Below, piece after piece: positions 1 through 9,048 of a stretch of 63,629 bases of DNA. Source of the DNA: Clostridia bacterium. Its GTDB lineage: Bacteria > Bacillota > Clostridia > Oscillospirales > CAG-272. The stretch covers positions 1 to 63,629 of the forward strand of contig JAFTRA010000039.1 of assembly GCA_017462485.1 (NCBI GenBank), written 5' to 3'. Under the pieces are notes generated by a model. The model made no database searches. It was not told where the DNA came from and saw nothing but the letters and a program-made list of their open reading frames with translations. Both the position numbers and the translations under genes were made by a program. Positions within the stretch are counted from its first letter, which is position 1, and each line of letters opens with the position of its first letter.

Positions 1-141
1 AAGATACTCTCCATCACTTGCTAAGCGGAAATCGCATTTTTGCCAAATCCATTATTAGCAAGTGAAAATGGGTATAGTCACAAAACCCTCTATAAAAATA
101 GAGAGCTATCCCGTAAAATTTGTTGATTGAATTATGTGGCA
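1..141 (-). promoter_or_regulatory. structured 5' leader of a leftward gene outside the window
   Basis: Read leftward from the promoter at 147-175, this stretch has a perfect 10-bp stem (CACTTGCTAA at 15-24 with TTAGCAAGTG at 55-64). It also has a short local hairpin (CTCTAT 88-93 with ATAGAG 98-103) and a possible closing stem joining 5-12 to about 100-110. The local hairpin and the closing stem share bases, as in a two-state switch. No convincing ORF lies in positions 1-260; the gene it would control is off the left edge. No riboswitch class was recognised. Confidence 0.35.
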
Positions 142-146
142 CAACT

Positions 147-175
147 ATTATATCACAACTTTTACGGTTTGTAAA
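147..175 (-). promoter_or_regulatory. sigma-A promoter, leftward
   Basis: On the minus strand, TTTACA (170-175), a 17-nt spacer and TATAAT (147-152). It drives the leader at 1-141. Confidence 0.5.
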
Positions 176-261
176 TATGTTTAGTGGAATTTTATCCAAT
201 CACCTTCCGTGAAAGAAGAATGTCATTTTCCTTGGCAAACACTGCATTTTTGGAGACAAAT

Positions 262-301
262 ACAAAAAATACGGCATACCTCCTTCGAGATATACCGTAT
301 T
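262..301 (-). terminator. intrinsic terminator of the DUF4364 gene
   Basis: Stem AATACGG (268-274) with CCGTATT (295-301). On the minus strand it is followed by a run of U, corresponding to the plus-strand A run at 264-269. It lies about 70 bp after the stop codon of the DUF4364 gene. Confidence 0.6.
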
Positions 302-373
302 CTTAAAAACCGTTCTTTAGCGCATCTAGCTAATAAAATTCGGTTTAAATTAAGTTTTAGGCTTGCCTATCGC

Positions 374-928
374 TTAAGGCAAAAATTCAAGCTTGCCCGT
401 TACGCAGAAAAGTATTCCTCTGTGCAAAGCGTCGGGATTGGATTCAAAGCTTGATATCATTTTTTCAGCCTGGTCGCGAGAATTAACGGTAATGGAAAGC
501 GAAAACAGCTTGCCGTGCTTATCCTTTGCGCCCATGGTGACCTCAAATCTTCTATCGGGAAGCTCGATGATTTTCGATGATATCGTTGCATTGCTCTTGG
601 ATAACGAAATATACTTTGCGGCAGACTTTATGCTCGACTCACGGAAATCCTCGTCAAGCCTGTCATAAAGCTCTGCTGCTATCATACGTCCGCTGTCCGA
701 AATCATATAAAAGCGCTCGCCGTCAATTTCATCAAACAAAAGATGCTCCGCATCGGCAAGCTCACGAAGGCACGCCTCGTAATCAAAGGTAACCTCGTCA
801 ACGTTTTCGCTGATAATCTTGGTGAGCGTCGTATAATCTATCGGATAACGTATATTGTCAAGTAAAAAAAGTAGGAATATTTTAATATCCGTCAAGCTCT
901 GAAGCTTGAATTTGGACTGTTTTTTCAT
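374..928 (-). CDS. DUF4364 family protein (winged-helix regulator-like)
   Basis: A 184-residue soluble protein resembling the DUF4364 family of Clostridia. The N-terminal ~90 residues (basic MKKQSKFK start, then helix-rich sequence) fit a winged helix. The C-terminal half looks like an alpha/beta domain with the segment RRFEVTMGAKD. No signal peptide or membrane segment is visible. The start has an AAAGG ribosome site 6 nt upstream. The role is unknown; a DNA-binding regulator is inferred only from the fold expectation. It stands alone between two terminators, downstream of the peptide-binding lipoprotein gene. Confidence 0.65.
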   Translation of the reverse strand: MKKQSKFKLQSLTDIKIFLLFLLDNIRYPIDYTTLTKIISENVDEVTFDYEACLRELADAEHLLFDEIDGERFYMISDSGRMIAAELYDRLDEDFRESSIKSAAKYISLSKSNATISSKIIELPDRRFEVTMGAKDKHGKLFSLSITVNSRDQAEKMISSFESNPDALHRGILFCVTGKLEFLP

Positions 929-994
929 AGTTTGCCTTTCTTATTTTGTGGGTAAAACCCGTCTTTAAGATTTTTCCCGTTTCCAATTGGATAA

Positions 995-1020
995 ATAGGC
1001 TGCCGAGGACGGCAGCCTAT
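995..1020 (-). terminator. hairpin after the peptide-binding lipoprotein gene
   Basis: Perfect 10-bp stem ATAGGCTGCC (995-1004) with GGCAGCCTAT (1011-1020) and a 6-nt loop, just after the lipoprotein stop on the minus strand. The following U tract is short, so it may be a weak terminator or an mRNA 3'-end stabiliser. Confidence 0.55.
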
Positions 1021-1041
1021 CACTGTGTATCAATATAAAAT

Positions 1042-2802
1042 TTAGTCTAAATATTGCTCATACTTTCTCTGCTTCATATCGGTAAGAACAACGTTTCCGA
1101 GGCCGTCAAAGTCAACCTTGGATATATCCTTATGCATAAATGCAAAGCTCTGGTTAAATACGAGAGGAATCACAGCAGCGGAATCTACGAGGTACTTCTC
1201 TGCTTCGTGGAGAATCTCGCTTCTTTCCTTCTTATCTGTCTCGTCATATGCGGACTGAATAAGCGCATTGTAGGTCTCATCATTGTAACCGCCGAAGCTT
1301 GCATAAAACTTAGTCTTCGCGGGAAGCTCTACACCGCAGCCGCTGAACTTATCCGAGAATGCGGAAAGCGCAACGAATGGGTCAGTGGAGTACATCTGCC
1401 AATCAACAGCTATAACGTCAAAGTCACGGTCGCCTCTTGCGGCATTATTTACAAGCACCTGAAGCTCGGAATCCTTGATAGGAGCCTTTACAGACTCGGA
1501 ATTAAGCTGTGTGGATATAACGCCCGCAGTCTTTACGGTTACCTTGAAGCCCGCATTAAGAGACTCCCAGGCGGTCTTTACAATATTTGCTATCGCCAAA
1601 GACTCTTCGTCACCGTTTACGGTAAGGGTAAAGTTTTTATCAAGTCCTGTAAAATCAACTCCCGAAAGAAGCTCGTTAGCCTTTGCTACGTTAGCGCTTG
1701 CGGAAATGAGGTCGTCAACCTTTTTATTAAAGGATTTACCCGTTCTGGTATCAAGCACGGTATCGGGCAAGAAGCCGGTAGCTGCTTTACCGAAAGTAAT
1801 CGCATCGATAATAGCGTTACGGTCAATTGCGAGAGAAAGCGCCTGTCTGACCTCTTTCTTTGCAAAGAGGGGGTTATCCACATTAAATACGTAGGTGTAG
1901 GTGGAAAGGTCGTCGGCTACGATTGCCTTCTTCTTATTCTCGGCCCTGTCAGCCAAGGAAGCGTCGCTCATATAGAATACCGTCTTGTCCTCAATATCGG
2001 AGTAGGTAAGAGCCTTATCTCCCTCGCCTGCGGTAAGGAATGAAACGAGCTGCGAGGGTCTTACAATCTTCGTAGGATTCTTAATGTCGAGCTTCTGATG
2101 ATAGCCTTCGTTACGTGCAAGAACAAAGGAGTTCTCTTCTTCGTCAACGCTCTTTATCATGAACGGACCGTTGGTTACAGCGGTGTTTACAATCTTTGAC
2201 CAATATCCCGAGGTAATAGCGGTAGCTATATCCTGGCGTATGGGAGAGGTAGCAACCGAAGCAAGATTCTTAAGAAGCTGCTTGTAATCTGCGCCATCAC
2301 GGTAGGTTATGGTAATCTCATAAGTATCGCTGGCAACAGCTCCGAGCTCGTAAACGGTTTTGTTACCGTTCTTTACCTCAACAGCATTTTCAATGTCGTA
2401 AAGAAGGCTTGCCGCGGGATTTGCGTTGTTAGGGTCAAGGAGCACGTTACGCCAAGCGTATATGTAATCCTCCGCTTTAACGCGAACACGGTCGGACCAA
2501 TAGGTTTCCCTGAGCTCTATCGTTATAGTGTTCTCTTTCTTGTCAACGTCATAGTCGTCAGCAGCGCTGCACTTGAGCTTTCCGTTTTCCTTAATAGTGA
2601 AAAGCGGGTCGAAAAGAAGACTCATGACCTGCTCCGCATTACTGTCAACATAATAATCGGTAGGGTCGAAATCGTAAACTCTCTCGCCAAGATAAACGCT
2701 TATTTCAGCTCCGTCATTCTTAGGCTTGCCGCAGGAAGTCAAAGCGAGCATAGAGCCGGTAAGAATCGCAAGAGCGAGAAGCAAACTTGTAATCTTTTTC
2801 AT
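1042..2802 (-). CDS. ABC transporter substrate-binding lipoprotein, family 5 (oligopeptide type)
   Basis: A 586-residue extracellular solute-binding protein of the OppA/SBP_bac_5 type. It starts with a lipoprotein signal peptide whose lipobox is LTSC, with the acylated Cys at residue 24. The body has features typical of family 5: an early segment with SLLFDPLFTIKENG, and a later VRQALSLAIDRNAI segment that lines the peptide site. The length is usual for the family. No permease or ATPase gene is adjacent, so it is an orphan binding protein that probably serves a distant transporter. The ribosome site GGAGG lies 6 nt before the ATG, and a good promoter sits at 2840-2868. Confidence 0.88.
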   Translation of the reverse strand: MKKITSLLLALAILTGSMLALTSCGKPKNDGAEISVYLGERVYDFDPTDYYVDSNAEQVMSLLFDPLFTIKENGKLKCSAADDYDVDKKENTITIELRETYWSDRVRVKAEDYIYAWRNVLLDPNNANPAASLLYDIENAVEVKNGNKTVYELGAVASDTYEITITYRDGADYKQLLKNLASVATSPIRQDIATAITSGYWSKIVNTAVTNGPFMIKSVDEEENSFVLARNEGYHQKLDIKNPTKIVRPSQLVSFLTAGEGDKALTYSDIEDKTVFYMSDASLADRAENKKKAIVADDLSTYTYVFNVDNPLFAKKEVRQALSLAIDRNAIIDAITFGKAATGFLPDTVLDTRTGKSFNKKVDDLISASANVAKANELLSGVDFTGLDKNFTLTVNGDEESLAIANIVKTAWESLNAGFKVTVKTAGVISTQLNSESVKAPIKDSELQVLVNNAARGDRDFDVIAVDWQMYSTDPFVALSAFSDKFSGCGVELPAKTKFYASFGGYNDETYNALIQSAYDETDKKERSEILHEAEKYLVDSAAVIPLVFNQSFAFMHKDISKVDFDGLGNVVLTDMKQRKYEQYLD

Positions 2803-2839
2803 ATTTTTCCTCCGAAGTAAAATATTACTTTACCCGTAT

Positions 2840-2868
2840 ATTTTATCACAAAACAAAATCTTTTTCAA
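2840..2868 (-). promoter_or_regulatory. sigma-A promoter of the peptide-binding lipoprotein gene
   Basis: Minus strand: TTGAAA (2863-2868), 17-nt spacer, TAAAAT (2840-2845), about 40 bp before the start codon at 2802. Confidence 0.6.
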
Positions 2869-3060
2869 TGTTTTATTGTCTCAAAGGGTATTTTCGTCGA
2901 GATGCACAACGCCAAAGCTTGTTATTTGTATACTTTTTACATATATGCATATGTAATAAAAATATGGAAATAATTAGGAATGTAACTTCCAAATCGGAAG
3001 AAGCTTTTGAACGTTTTTCCGTTTTAACAAAATAAAATTCGAAAAGAGGAACAAACATCA

Positions 3061-3909
3061 ATGCACGATTTGAATTCCAATTTATTTCACAGCATTGCCG
3101 ACTCAGACCTTGCGCTTGAAAGACGCAGAGCCGACCTTGATACGCCCGGCGTGGATTACCGACGGGACGAGGTCTCCGGATTCGTATGGGAACGAATTAC
3201 GGTTAAGAGTCTTGAGGGCGAGCGAGCCATCGGACGCCCCTCGGGAAACTACGACACCCTGACCCTTGCAAGAATGGACACGCTCGACGAGGACGAAATA
3301 GATGACGCGGCAAACGAGATAGCAGGGGAGCTATGCTATATGGTAGATAAGCTTTCGGTAACTCCGGAAAGAATCCTTGCGGTAGGGCTTGGAAACTTGG
3401 ATTTGACACCCGATGCCATAGGTCCGAGGACTGCCTCCGAAATCAATGCCACAATGCATATAAGAGAGCTTGACCGCAAGATGTTTTTAAATCTCGAATG
3501 CTCGGAAATTGCGGTATTCTCCCCCGGCGTTATGGCAAAGACGGGTATGGAGTCGAGCGAGGCAGTCGTAAGCATAGCAGAAAGAATATCTCCCGACGTT
3601 ATTTTTGCGATAGACGCTCTGGCCTCGCGTTCCCCCGAAAGACTCGGAAGGACGATACAGATTTCGAACACCGGCATTTTCCCCGGCAGCGGAATAGGAA
3701 ACCGCCGCCACCCCTTAAACGAAAAAACGCTCGGCATTCCCGTTATAGCGATAGGCGTGCCTACCGTGATAAGCGCAAAGGCGTTATCGGGCGAAAAGGA
3801 AGGCTCGCTTGAAATGTTCGTTTCCCCAAGAGAGATAGACGGTATCGTTACGGCATCGTCGAAAATAATTTCAAAAGGTATAAATCAAGCGTTCGGAATC
3901 TTTTATTAG
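3061..3909 (+). CDS. gpr: GPR endopeptidase (germination protease)
   Basis: A 282-residue protease that in the GPR family degrades the small acid-soluble proteins coating spore DNA during germination. Visible family motifs are SDLALERR near the N terminus, GLGN followed by TPDAIGPR, PGVMAKTGMESSE and IDALASR. It is shorter than the ~370-residue Bacillus enzyme but keeps the core. A GAGGA ribosome site lies 10 nt before the start. In this family it is made in the forespore; no clean sigma-G promoter was found upstream, although the 5' region is AT-rich. It is a marker that the organism makes endospores. A shared terminator separates it from the convergent nitroreductase gene. Confidence 0.93.
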   Translation: MHDLNSNLFHSIADSDLALERRRADLDTPGVDYRRDEVSGFVWERITVKSLEGERAIGRPSGNYDTLTLARMDTLDEDEIDDAANEIAGELCYMVDKLSVTPERILAVGLGNLDLTPDAIGPRTASEINATMHIRELDRKMFLNLECSEIAVFSPGVMAKTGMESSEAVVSIAERISPDVIFAIDALASRSPERLGRTIQISNTGIFPGSGIGNRRHPLNEKTLGIPVIAIGVPTVISAKALSGEKEGSLEMFVSPREIDGIVTASSKIISKGINQAFGIFY

Positions 3910-3930
3910 TAATGCCGTTTTTTCAAACAT

Positions 3931-3974
3931 AAAAAGTGTGCAAGCCGAAAAAACACGGTTTTTGCACACTTTTA
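3931..3974. terminator. bidirectional terminator between gpr and the nitroreductase gene
   Basis: Stem AAAAGTGTGCAA (3932-3943) with TTGCACACTTTT (3962-3973). A/T runs on both sides serve the two convergent genes. Confidence 0.8.
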
Positions 3975-3982
3975 TTGTCATT

Positions 3983-4558
3983 TTAACCTATTTTACCAAC
4001 TATCAGTTCGGAAAGAGAACGCTTTGGAACGCAGTTTACACCATCATTGTTCTTGTAGTATTTGATACCGACGCTCTCATTGATAGGGACGATTTTCGCA
4101 TCTTCTGCAGGATAGCCGAGAGCTATAACGAGAACGGGAAAATACTTATCCCCCTTCACAAGAGACGAGAAATACTCTTTTTTGAAGTTCCTGATAATGC
4201 AAGCCCCTATTCCCCTCTCCGCCGCCGCAAGAACTATCGCCTCGGCTGTTATACCCGTATCTATCATAAGATTTGAGTCGGGATTTTCGTTTTCGGTTAC
4301 GATTACCAGGTAAGAGGTAGGCATAACGCTCTCGTCGGGCTTTTGGCTTTCCGGAAGATACCCGCCCATCGAAATATTTTGAAACGCGCTCTGCGCTTCG
4401 TCACCGCTTACGGTAATATAACGCAAGCGCTGGAGATTTGCCGCACTCGGCGTAAGCCTTGCGCACTCGAGAATATGCATCAAGTCCTTATCCGTGACGA
4501 GCTTTGACCTATCAAAGCGCCTGATAGTACGCGCTTTTTCTATAAGCTTCAAAAACAT
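3983..4558 (-). CDS. nitroreductase family protein (FMN oxidoreductase)
   Basis: A 191-residue member of the nitroreductase fold, which uses FMN and NAD(P)H to reduce nitro, quinone or flavin substrates as a dimer. The N-terminal RTIRRFD segment provides the conserved FMN phosphate-binding arginines, and ARLTPSAANLQ is the usual second FMN contact. The later segment ERGIGACIIRNF and ALGYPAED near residues 130-165 also fit. It is a small variant of the family. The AAGGG ribosome site is 7 nt before the ATG. The natural substrate cannot be told from sequence. It lies downstream of obg on the same strand across a 129-bp gap that holds a repeat copy. Confidence 0.85.
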   Translation of the reverse strand: MFLKLIEKARTIRRFDRSKLVTDKDLMHILECARLTPSAANLQRLRYITVSGDEAQSAFQNISMGGYLPESQKPDESVMPTSYLVIVTENENPDSNLMIDTGITAEAIVLAAAERGIGACIIRNFKKEYFSSLVKGDKYFPVLVIALGYPAEDAKIVPINESVGIKYYKNNDGVNCVPKRSLSELIVGKIG

Positions 4559-4606
4559 AAAAGAACCCTTGAAATAATTTTTTAAGCCGCTTTCCGCAGC
4601 GTGTCA

Positions 4607-4648
4607 GAAAAGACGAATAATACGAGCTCGTCCTAAAACCTAAATTTT
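4607..4648 (-). repeat. solo end of an interspersed foldback (MITE-like) repeat
   Basis: This stretch resembles the right end of the 41.4-41.66 kb element in inverted orientation. Shared pieces are CTCGTCCTAAA and AATAATA, followed by an AATTTT box. It lies between obg and the nitroreductase gene. See the finding on the repeat family. Confidence 0.5.
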
Positions 4649-4687
4649 AATCACTTTAGGCGTGTTAGATTTAGGTAGGTTTTGCTG

Positions 4688-5974
4688 TCAATACACAAAA
4701 TCGAACTCGAAGTCGTATATGCTTACCGTATCTCCCTCTTCAACGCCTGCCTCGCGGAGCTTTTCTATAACTCCGTTCTTTATAAGCACTCGCTGGAAGA
4801 AGTTCAAGGACTCGTAATCCGAGAAATTGATTTTTCCCATAAAGTTGAAGAGCCACTGGCCCTCAACGACGAATTTATCGTTTTCACGGCGCACGGTGGT
4901 CTGCATTATATCGTCGTCGGTAACCTTTACGCTGTCCTCTTCGGTATACTCAGGCTCATAAACCGTAAGGGGCGGCAGCTCTAAAAGAGCCTCAGCCGCA
5001 AGACGAACCAGCTCGTCGAGTCCCTCACCCGTTATAGCTGACACGGGTACTACCTTTCTGTTAAGCTCACGGCAGAAATCGAAGAATTCCTTTACGTACT
5101 CCTCGTCGTCCATAAGCACCGAATCTATTTTATTCGCAACTATTATCTGTGGGCGAGTCGCAAGCTCGGGAGAATACCTTTTAAGCTCCTCATCAATTTT
5201 CTTCACGTCGTCTATGGGATTTCTTCCGTCCTGACAGGAGAGGTCAACGACGTGCAAAAGAAGTCTGCATCTATCGACGTGGCGCAGGAATGCGTGGCCG
5301 AGTCCGAGTCCCTCAGAGGCTCCCTCGATAAGTCCGGGAATATCTGCCGCGAGGAAACCCTTTCCTTCTTTAAGAGATACGACTCCGAGGTTCGGAGAAA
5401 GCGTTGTGAAATGGTAATTGGCAATTTTGGGCTTTGCGGCGCTTATTCTTGAAAGAATAGATGATTTTCCTACGTTGGGGAATCCTATCAGACCAACCTC
5501 CGCAAGCATTTTGAGCTCAAGTAAAACTTCCCTCTCCTCGCCCTTGGTGCCGCTTTTTGCAAATCTAGGAATCTGGCGCGTGGGGGTTGCGAAATGACGG
5601 TTACCCCATCCGCCTCTTCCTCCTCGGCAAATAACGAACTCGTCGGCTGACGCCATATCGAAAATAATTTTCCCCGTATCCACGTCCTTTATAAGCGTTC
5701 CGGGGGGCACGGGAATCACGATATCCGCACCGCTCTTTCCGTGACGCTTTCCGCCGTTTCCGTTATCTCCGTTCTCGGCTATGAATTTTCTTTTGTAGCG
5801 AAACGCAAGAAGCGTATTTGCGCCCGTGTCAACCTTGAAGATAACGTTACCGCCTCTTCCTCCGTCGCCACCGTCGGGGCCGCCTGCGTTTACGTACTTC
5901 TCTCTGTGGAACGCCACGGCACCGTTTCCGCCGTCGCCCGCTTTGAGATATATTTTAATGTTGTCTATAAACAT
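4688..5974 (-). CDS. obg: Obg/CgtA GTPase
   Basis: A 428-residue GTPase that acts in large ribosomal subunit assembly and stress signalling. The glycine-rich Obg fold occupies residues 1-158 (KAGDGGNGAVAFHREK at the start). The G domain follows with GFPNVGKSS (G1), DIPGLIEGAS (G3), NKID (G4) and SAITGEGLD (G5). A C-terminal OCT domain of about 75 residues completes the Gram-positive form. The start is fixed by AAAGGAG 6 nt upstream. It follows der on the same strand after 165 bp. Confidence 0.97.
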   Translation of the reverse strand: MFIDNIKIYLKAGDGGNGAVAFHREKYVNAGGPDGGDGGRGGNVIFKVDTGANTLLAFRYKRKFIAENGDNGNGGKRHGKSGADIVIPVPPGTLIKDVDTGKIIFDMASADEFVICRGGRGGWGNRHFATPTRQIPRFAKSGTKGEEREVLLELKMLAEVGLIGFPNVGKSSILSRISAAKPKIANYHFTTLSPNLGVVSLKEGKGFLAADIPGLIEGASEGLGLGHAFLRHVDRCRLLLHVVDLSCQDGRNPIDDVKKIDEELKRYSPELATRPQIIVANKIDSVLMDDEEYVKEFFDFCRELNRKVVPVSAITGEGLDELVRLAAEALLELPPLTVYEPEYTEEDSVKVTDDDIMQTTVRRENDKFVVEGQWLFNFMGKINFSDYESLNFFQRVLIKNGVIEKLREAGVEEGDTVSIYDFEFDFVY

Positions 5975-6139
5975 ACAGTTCTCCTTTCATAAGAATTGAG
6001 TGCTGACGATCAGGCGAAAAATCGAAGTCATATTTTTATGCCTTTCTCGTTTATCAGCTCGCTCAACGTTTTCTTCAAAAAGACGTATTCAGTGTCATTG
6101 AATGTGAAGAAAAGCTTACAAATCAGGCGAATTGTCGTG

Positions 6140-7474
6140 TCAGTCGCCTTCCTTATCGCCCTTTTGCCTTATAACGAGCTTGATAGGCGTTCCCTCAAAC
6201 CCGAAGGTATCCCTCAAGCAGTTCTCGATATATCTTCTGTACGAGAAGTGGAAAAGCTCCTCGCTGTTGCAGAAGATTACGAAGGTGGGTGGGCATACGC
6301 CCGTTTGCGTCATATAATAAATTTTAAGTCTCTTTCCTCTGTCCGAGGGGGGCTGAACGCGCGTCATAGCGTCGTTAAGCACGTCGTTGAGCATACCCGT
6401 GCTGACTCGGTGGCAAGCGGCATTGTGAACGTCGTTTATCATAGAATAAACGTTCATTACTCTCTGCCCTGTCATAGCTGATACGAAAATTATCGGCGCG
6501 TACGGCATATAGGCAAGAGCCGTGCGTATTTTTGCCGTCACTTCCTTGGTCGTGCTGTTATCCTTCTCGACGGCATCCCACTTGTTCACGACTATTATGC
6601 AAGCCTTTCCCGCCTCGTGAGCAATACCCGCAATCTTTTCGTCCTGCTCGGTTATACCGTCCTTGCCGTCTATCATAAGCAGGCAAACGTCCGCCCTCTC
6701 TACCGCCATATTAGCGCGCAGAACGCTGAACTTCTCAATTCTGTCCTCAACCTTTGCCTTGCGTCTTATTCCCGCGGTGTCTATGAAATTGTACTTTCCG
6801 TAAACGTTCTCAACGAGGGTATCAACGGCATCTCTCGTAGTTCCCGCAATATCGGAAACTATCATTCTCTCCTCGCCGCACATACGGTTGATAATAGAGG
6901 ATTTACCGGCGTTAGGCTTGCCTATTACGGCAACGTTTATAACGGAGTCGTCCTCATCGTCCTCCTCGGGAAAATCGCACTCCTCGATTATCGCATCGAG
7001 AAGGTCGCCCGAGCCCGTTCCGTGAAGAGAGGAAAGCGCTATCGGCTCTCTCTCAAAGCCAAGCTCGAAGAACTCGTAATACTCGTAAGGCACCTCGCCT
7101 ATTCTGTCAATCTTATTTACGCAAAGAATGATAGGCTTTCCCGATTTTTTGAGCATTACGGCTATATCCTTATCGTCCGCAAGAAGCCCGGCTCTGACGT
7201 CGCAAAGGAATATTATAACGTCAGCCGTCGCAACGGCTATTTCCGCCTGCATACGCATCTGCTTAAGGATGGTATCCTCGCTTTTCGGCTCGATTCCGCC
7301 CGTATCAATCAGTATAAACTTTCTATTATTCCACTCCGCATCGGCATAAATACGGTCGCGCGTTACACCCGGAGTGTCCTCAACTATTGATCGGCGCTCG
7401 CCGATAATTTTATTAAAAAGCGTGCTTTTGCCGACGTTCGGTCTGCCGACTATCGCAACAATTGGTTTTGCCAT
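6140..7474 (-). CDS. der: Der (EngA) double-domain GTPase
   Basis: A 444-residue GTPase with two tandem G domains, needed for 50S ribosome assembly. Domain 1 shows GRPNVGKST, DTGGIEP and NKID. Domain 2 shows GKPNAGKSS, DTAGIRRK and NKWD. A C-terminal KH-like domain ends the protein. Length matches the family. The ribosome site AAAGGA precedes the ATG. It lies 53 bp after the DUF512 gene, an arrangement conserved in Clostridia and consistent with cotranscription. Confidence 0.97.
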   Translation of the reverse strand: MAKPIVAIVGRPNVGKSTLFNKIIGERRSIVEDTPGVTRDRIYADAEWNNRKFILIDTGGIEPKSEDTILKQMRMQAEIAVATADVIIFLCDVRAGLLADDKDIAVMLKKSGKPIILCVNKIDRIGEVPYEYYEFFELGFEREPIALSSLHGTGSGDLLDAIIEECDFPEEDDEDDSVINVAVIGKPNAGKSSIINRMCGEERMIVSDIAGTTRDAVDTLVENVYGKYNFIDTAGIRRKAKVEDRIEKFSVLRANMAVERADVCLLMIDGKDGITEQDEKIAGIAHEAGKACIIVVNKWDAVEKDNSTTKEVTAKIRTALAYMPYAPIIFVSAMTGQRVMNVYSMINDVHNAACHRVSTGMLNDVLNDAMTRVQPPSDRGKRLKIYYMTQTGVCPPTFVIFCNSEELFHFSYRRYIENCLRDTFGFEGTPIKLVIRQKGDKEGD

Positions 7475-7527
7475 TTTTATCGTCCTTTCTTTAAAATTCC
7501 GGAGCTCTTCTGCCTTTTTTCAGCGCA

Positions 7528-8841
7528 TCACTCCGCGCCGAGCATAGCTCTTACAAACTCATATCCGTCGTTTTCGCTAACGGACACCTTAACCGAGAGC
7601 TTTTCCGAAAGCTCGGAAAGCGTCATACCGCAGAGAAATACGTCCTCTCCGTCACGCAAGGCGTTCTCGGGAATAAACAGCTCGTCTCCAAGCTCACGTC
7701 CCGAAAGCTGCTCAAAGATGTCCTTACCCGTGAGAAGTCCCGCAACGGTGATGCTTTCGCCGTAAAAGTAGTTTTTGATTTCAAAAACTCTTATATCAAG
7801 ATTGTTTATAAAGCTCATAAGCTTATCCGCAATACCTTTTATCATAGGGTATGGTGCGGTAGCCGTCGCAACCGATACGACGCGACGCTCCTTTATCGAA
7901 TCACGCATATCCGAAATATCCTCCCAGGCTATCGAAAAGTCGGTTAAGAAGGAGCGTATCATACCGACGCCGTTCTCTAGCTGAGGATATCCCTCGTAGT
8001 ATTCCTCCTCGGGAATCGGGCGCTCTGCTTTAAGGTAAAATTCATCTGCCGCGAAGAACATTCTTGAGCCGTGCTCCCGAAGCATTTTTTCGGCTACGGA
8101 ATCAATGATATCTATAACAGCCCCTGCCTCTTCTCTTGAAAAATCTGTGAGAGGATAAAGCTTATCCCTGAATTTCGTCAGTCCTGCGGGAACTACAGAA
8201 ACACTGCTCATCTCGGGGAAATACTCCGCAAGGTCAAGAAGGCTTCTCGTGAGTTCCTCACCGTCGTTAATGCCTCGGCAAAGAACTATCTGACCGCACA
8301 TCGAGAGTCCCGCGCGCTTAAAGTCGTCAAGATATTTTAAAACCTCGCCCGAGCGCTTGTTTTTCATCATTTTCACACGAAGCTCGGGATTCGTCGTATG
8401 GACCGATATATTGATAGGCGAAAAACGCATTTTTACTATGCGCTGAACGTCGGCATCGGTCATATTTGTAAGCGTTATATAATTTCCGTGAATAAACGAG
8501 AGTCTCGAATCGTCGTCCTTGAAATACAGCGATTCGCGAAGCCCCTCGGGATTCTGGTCTATAAAGCAGAAGATGCAGCCGTTCTTGCATGAATGCTTTT
8601 TATCCATAAGAGGAGTTTCGAAGCCAAGACCTATATCGTCGTACTCGCCCTTTTTCATATTAACGGTGTATTCTTTTTCGTCGCGCGCAATTTTGAGTGA
8701 AACCTTGCGCTCAGAGAGATAAAAACGGTAATCGAGAACGTCGGATATTTCGTTTCCGTTTATTGAAATCAAAACGTCACCAGGTAAAATCTTATGCTTT
8801 GCGGCAAGCGATGCCGCTTCAACGTCGGTTATCTTTACCAC
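7528..8841 (-). CDS. DUF512 family protein with PDZ-like and radical-SAM-like iron-sulfur domains
   Basis: The protein is read from a GTG start at 8841 (437 residues), because AAGGAGG lies 6 nt before it. An upstream ATG at 8925 would add 28 residues with no ribosome site. The N-terminal ~65 residues form a PDZ-like domain (LPGDVLISINGNEI). A CxxxCxxC cluster, CKNGCIFC, follows and is the type that binds a 4Fe-4S cluster in radical SAM proteins. The DUF512 domain fills the C-terminal half. The reaction is unknown. Its linkage to der is typical of Clostridia, where it is often called a putative Fe-S oxidoreductase. Confidence 0.85.
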   Translation of the reverse strand: MVKITDVEAASLAAKHKILPGDVLISINGNEISDVLDYRFYLSERKVSLKIARDEKEYTVNMKKGEYDDIGLGFETPLMDKKHSCKNGCIFCFIDQNPEGLRESLYFKDDDSRLSFIHGNYITLTNMTDADVQRIVKMRFSPINISVHTTNPELRVKMMKNKRSGEVLKYLDDFKRAGLSMCGQIVLCRGINDGEELTRSLLDLAEYFPEMSSVSVVPAGLTKFRDKLYPLTDFSREEAGAVIDIIDSVAEKMLREHGSRMFFAADEFYLKAERPIPEEEYYEGYPQLENGVGMIRSFLTDFSIAWEDISDMRDSIKERRVVSVATATAPYPMIKGIADKLMSFINNLDIRVFEIKNYFYGESITVAGLLTGKDIFEQLSGRELGDELFIPENALRDGEDVFLCGMTLSELSEKLSVKVSVSENDGYEFVRAMLGAE

Positions 8842-8984
8842 GAGGCTCCTCCTTATTAAGTATTTTTGCCGGGAATACTTTGCCCACAGGCATTTCACAT
8901 AATAAACCAACCTATATTTTAGCATATTATTTTAAAAATTGCAAGTTTTTTATAAATTAAAAAGAAAATAAAAGGTGAACATTG

Positions 8985-9013
8985 TTGACAAAATTTCCAC
9001 AATGCTTTATAAT
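8985..9013 (+). promoter_or_regulatory. consensus sigma-A promoter of lnt
   Basis: TTGACA (8985-8990), 17-nt spacer, TATAAT (9008-9013), 36 bp before the lnt start codon. A perfect consensus. Confidence 0.8.
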
Positions 9014-9048
9014 TAGCATGGATGAATATGTATTGGCGGATTTAAAAA

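Noticed and set aside
14-199. 61-codon minus-strand frame at the left edge
   Set aside because: It overlaps the promoter and leader structures and lacks a ribosome site.
1054-2043. 329-codon plus-strand frame over the peptide-binding lipoprotein gene
   Set aside because: A shadow of the strongly supported minus-strand gene. It has no domain or ribosome site.
2930-3000. Sigma-G-type promoter for gpr
   Set aside because: GTATA and CATATGTA boxes are present, but the -10 box does not fit the CATnnTA pattern and the spacing is short.
6028-6140. Minus-strand frame of ~38 codons between der and obg ending FLKKTLSELINEKGIKI
   Set aside because: The composition looks protein-like, but there is no ATG, GTG or TTG start with a ribosome site. 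It may be a decayed small gene.
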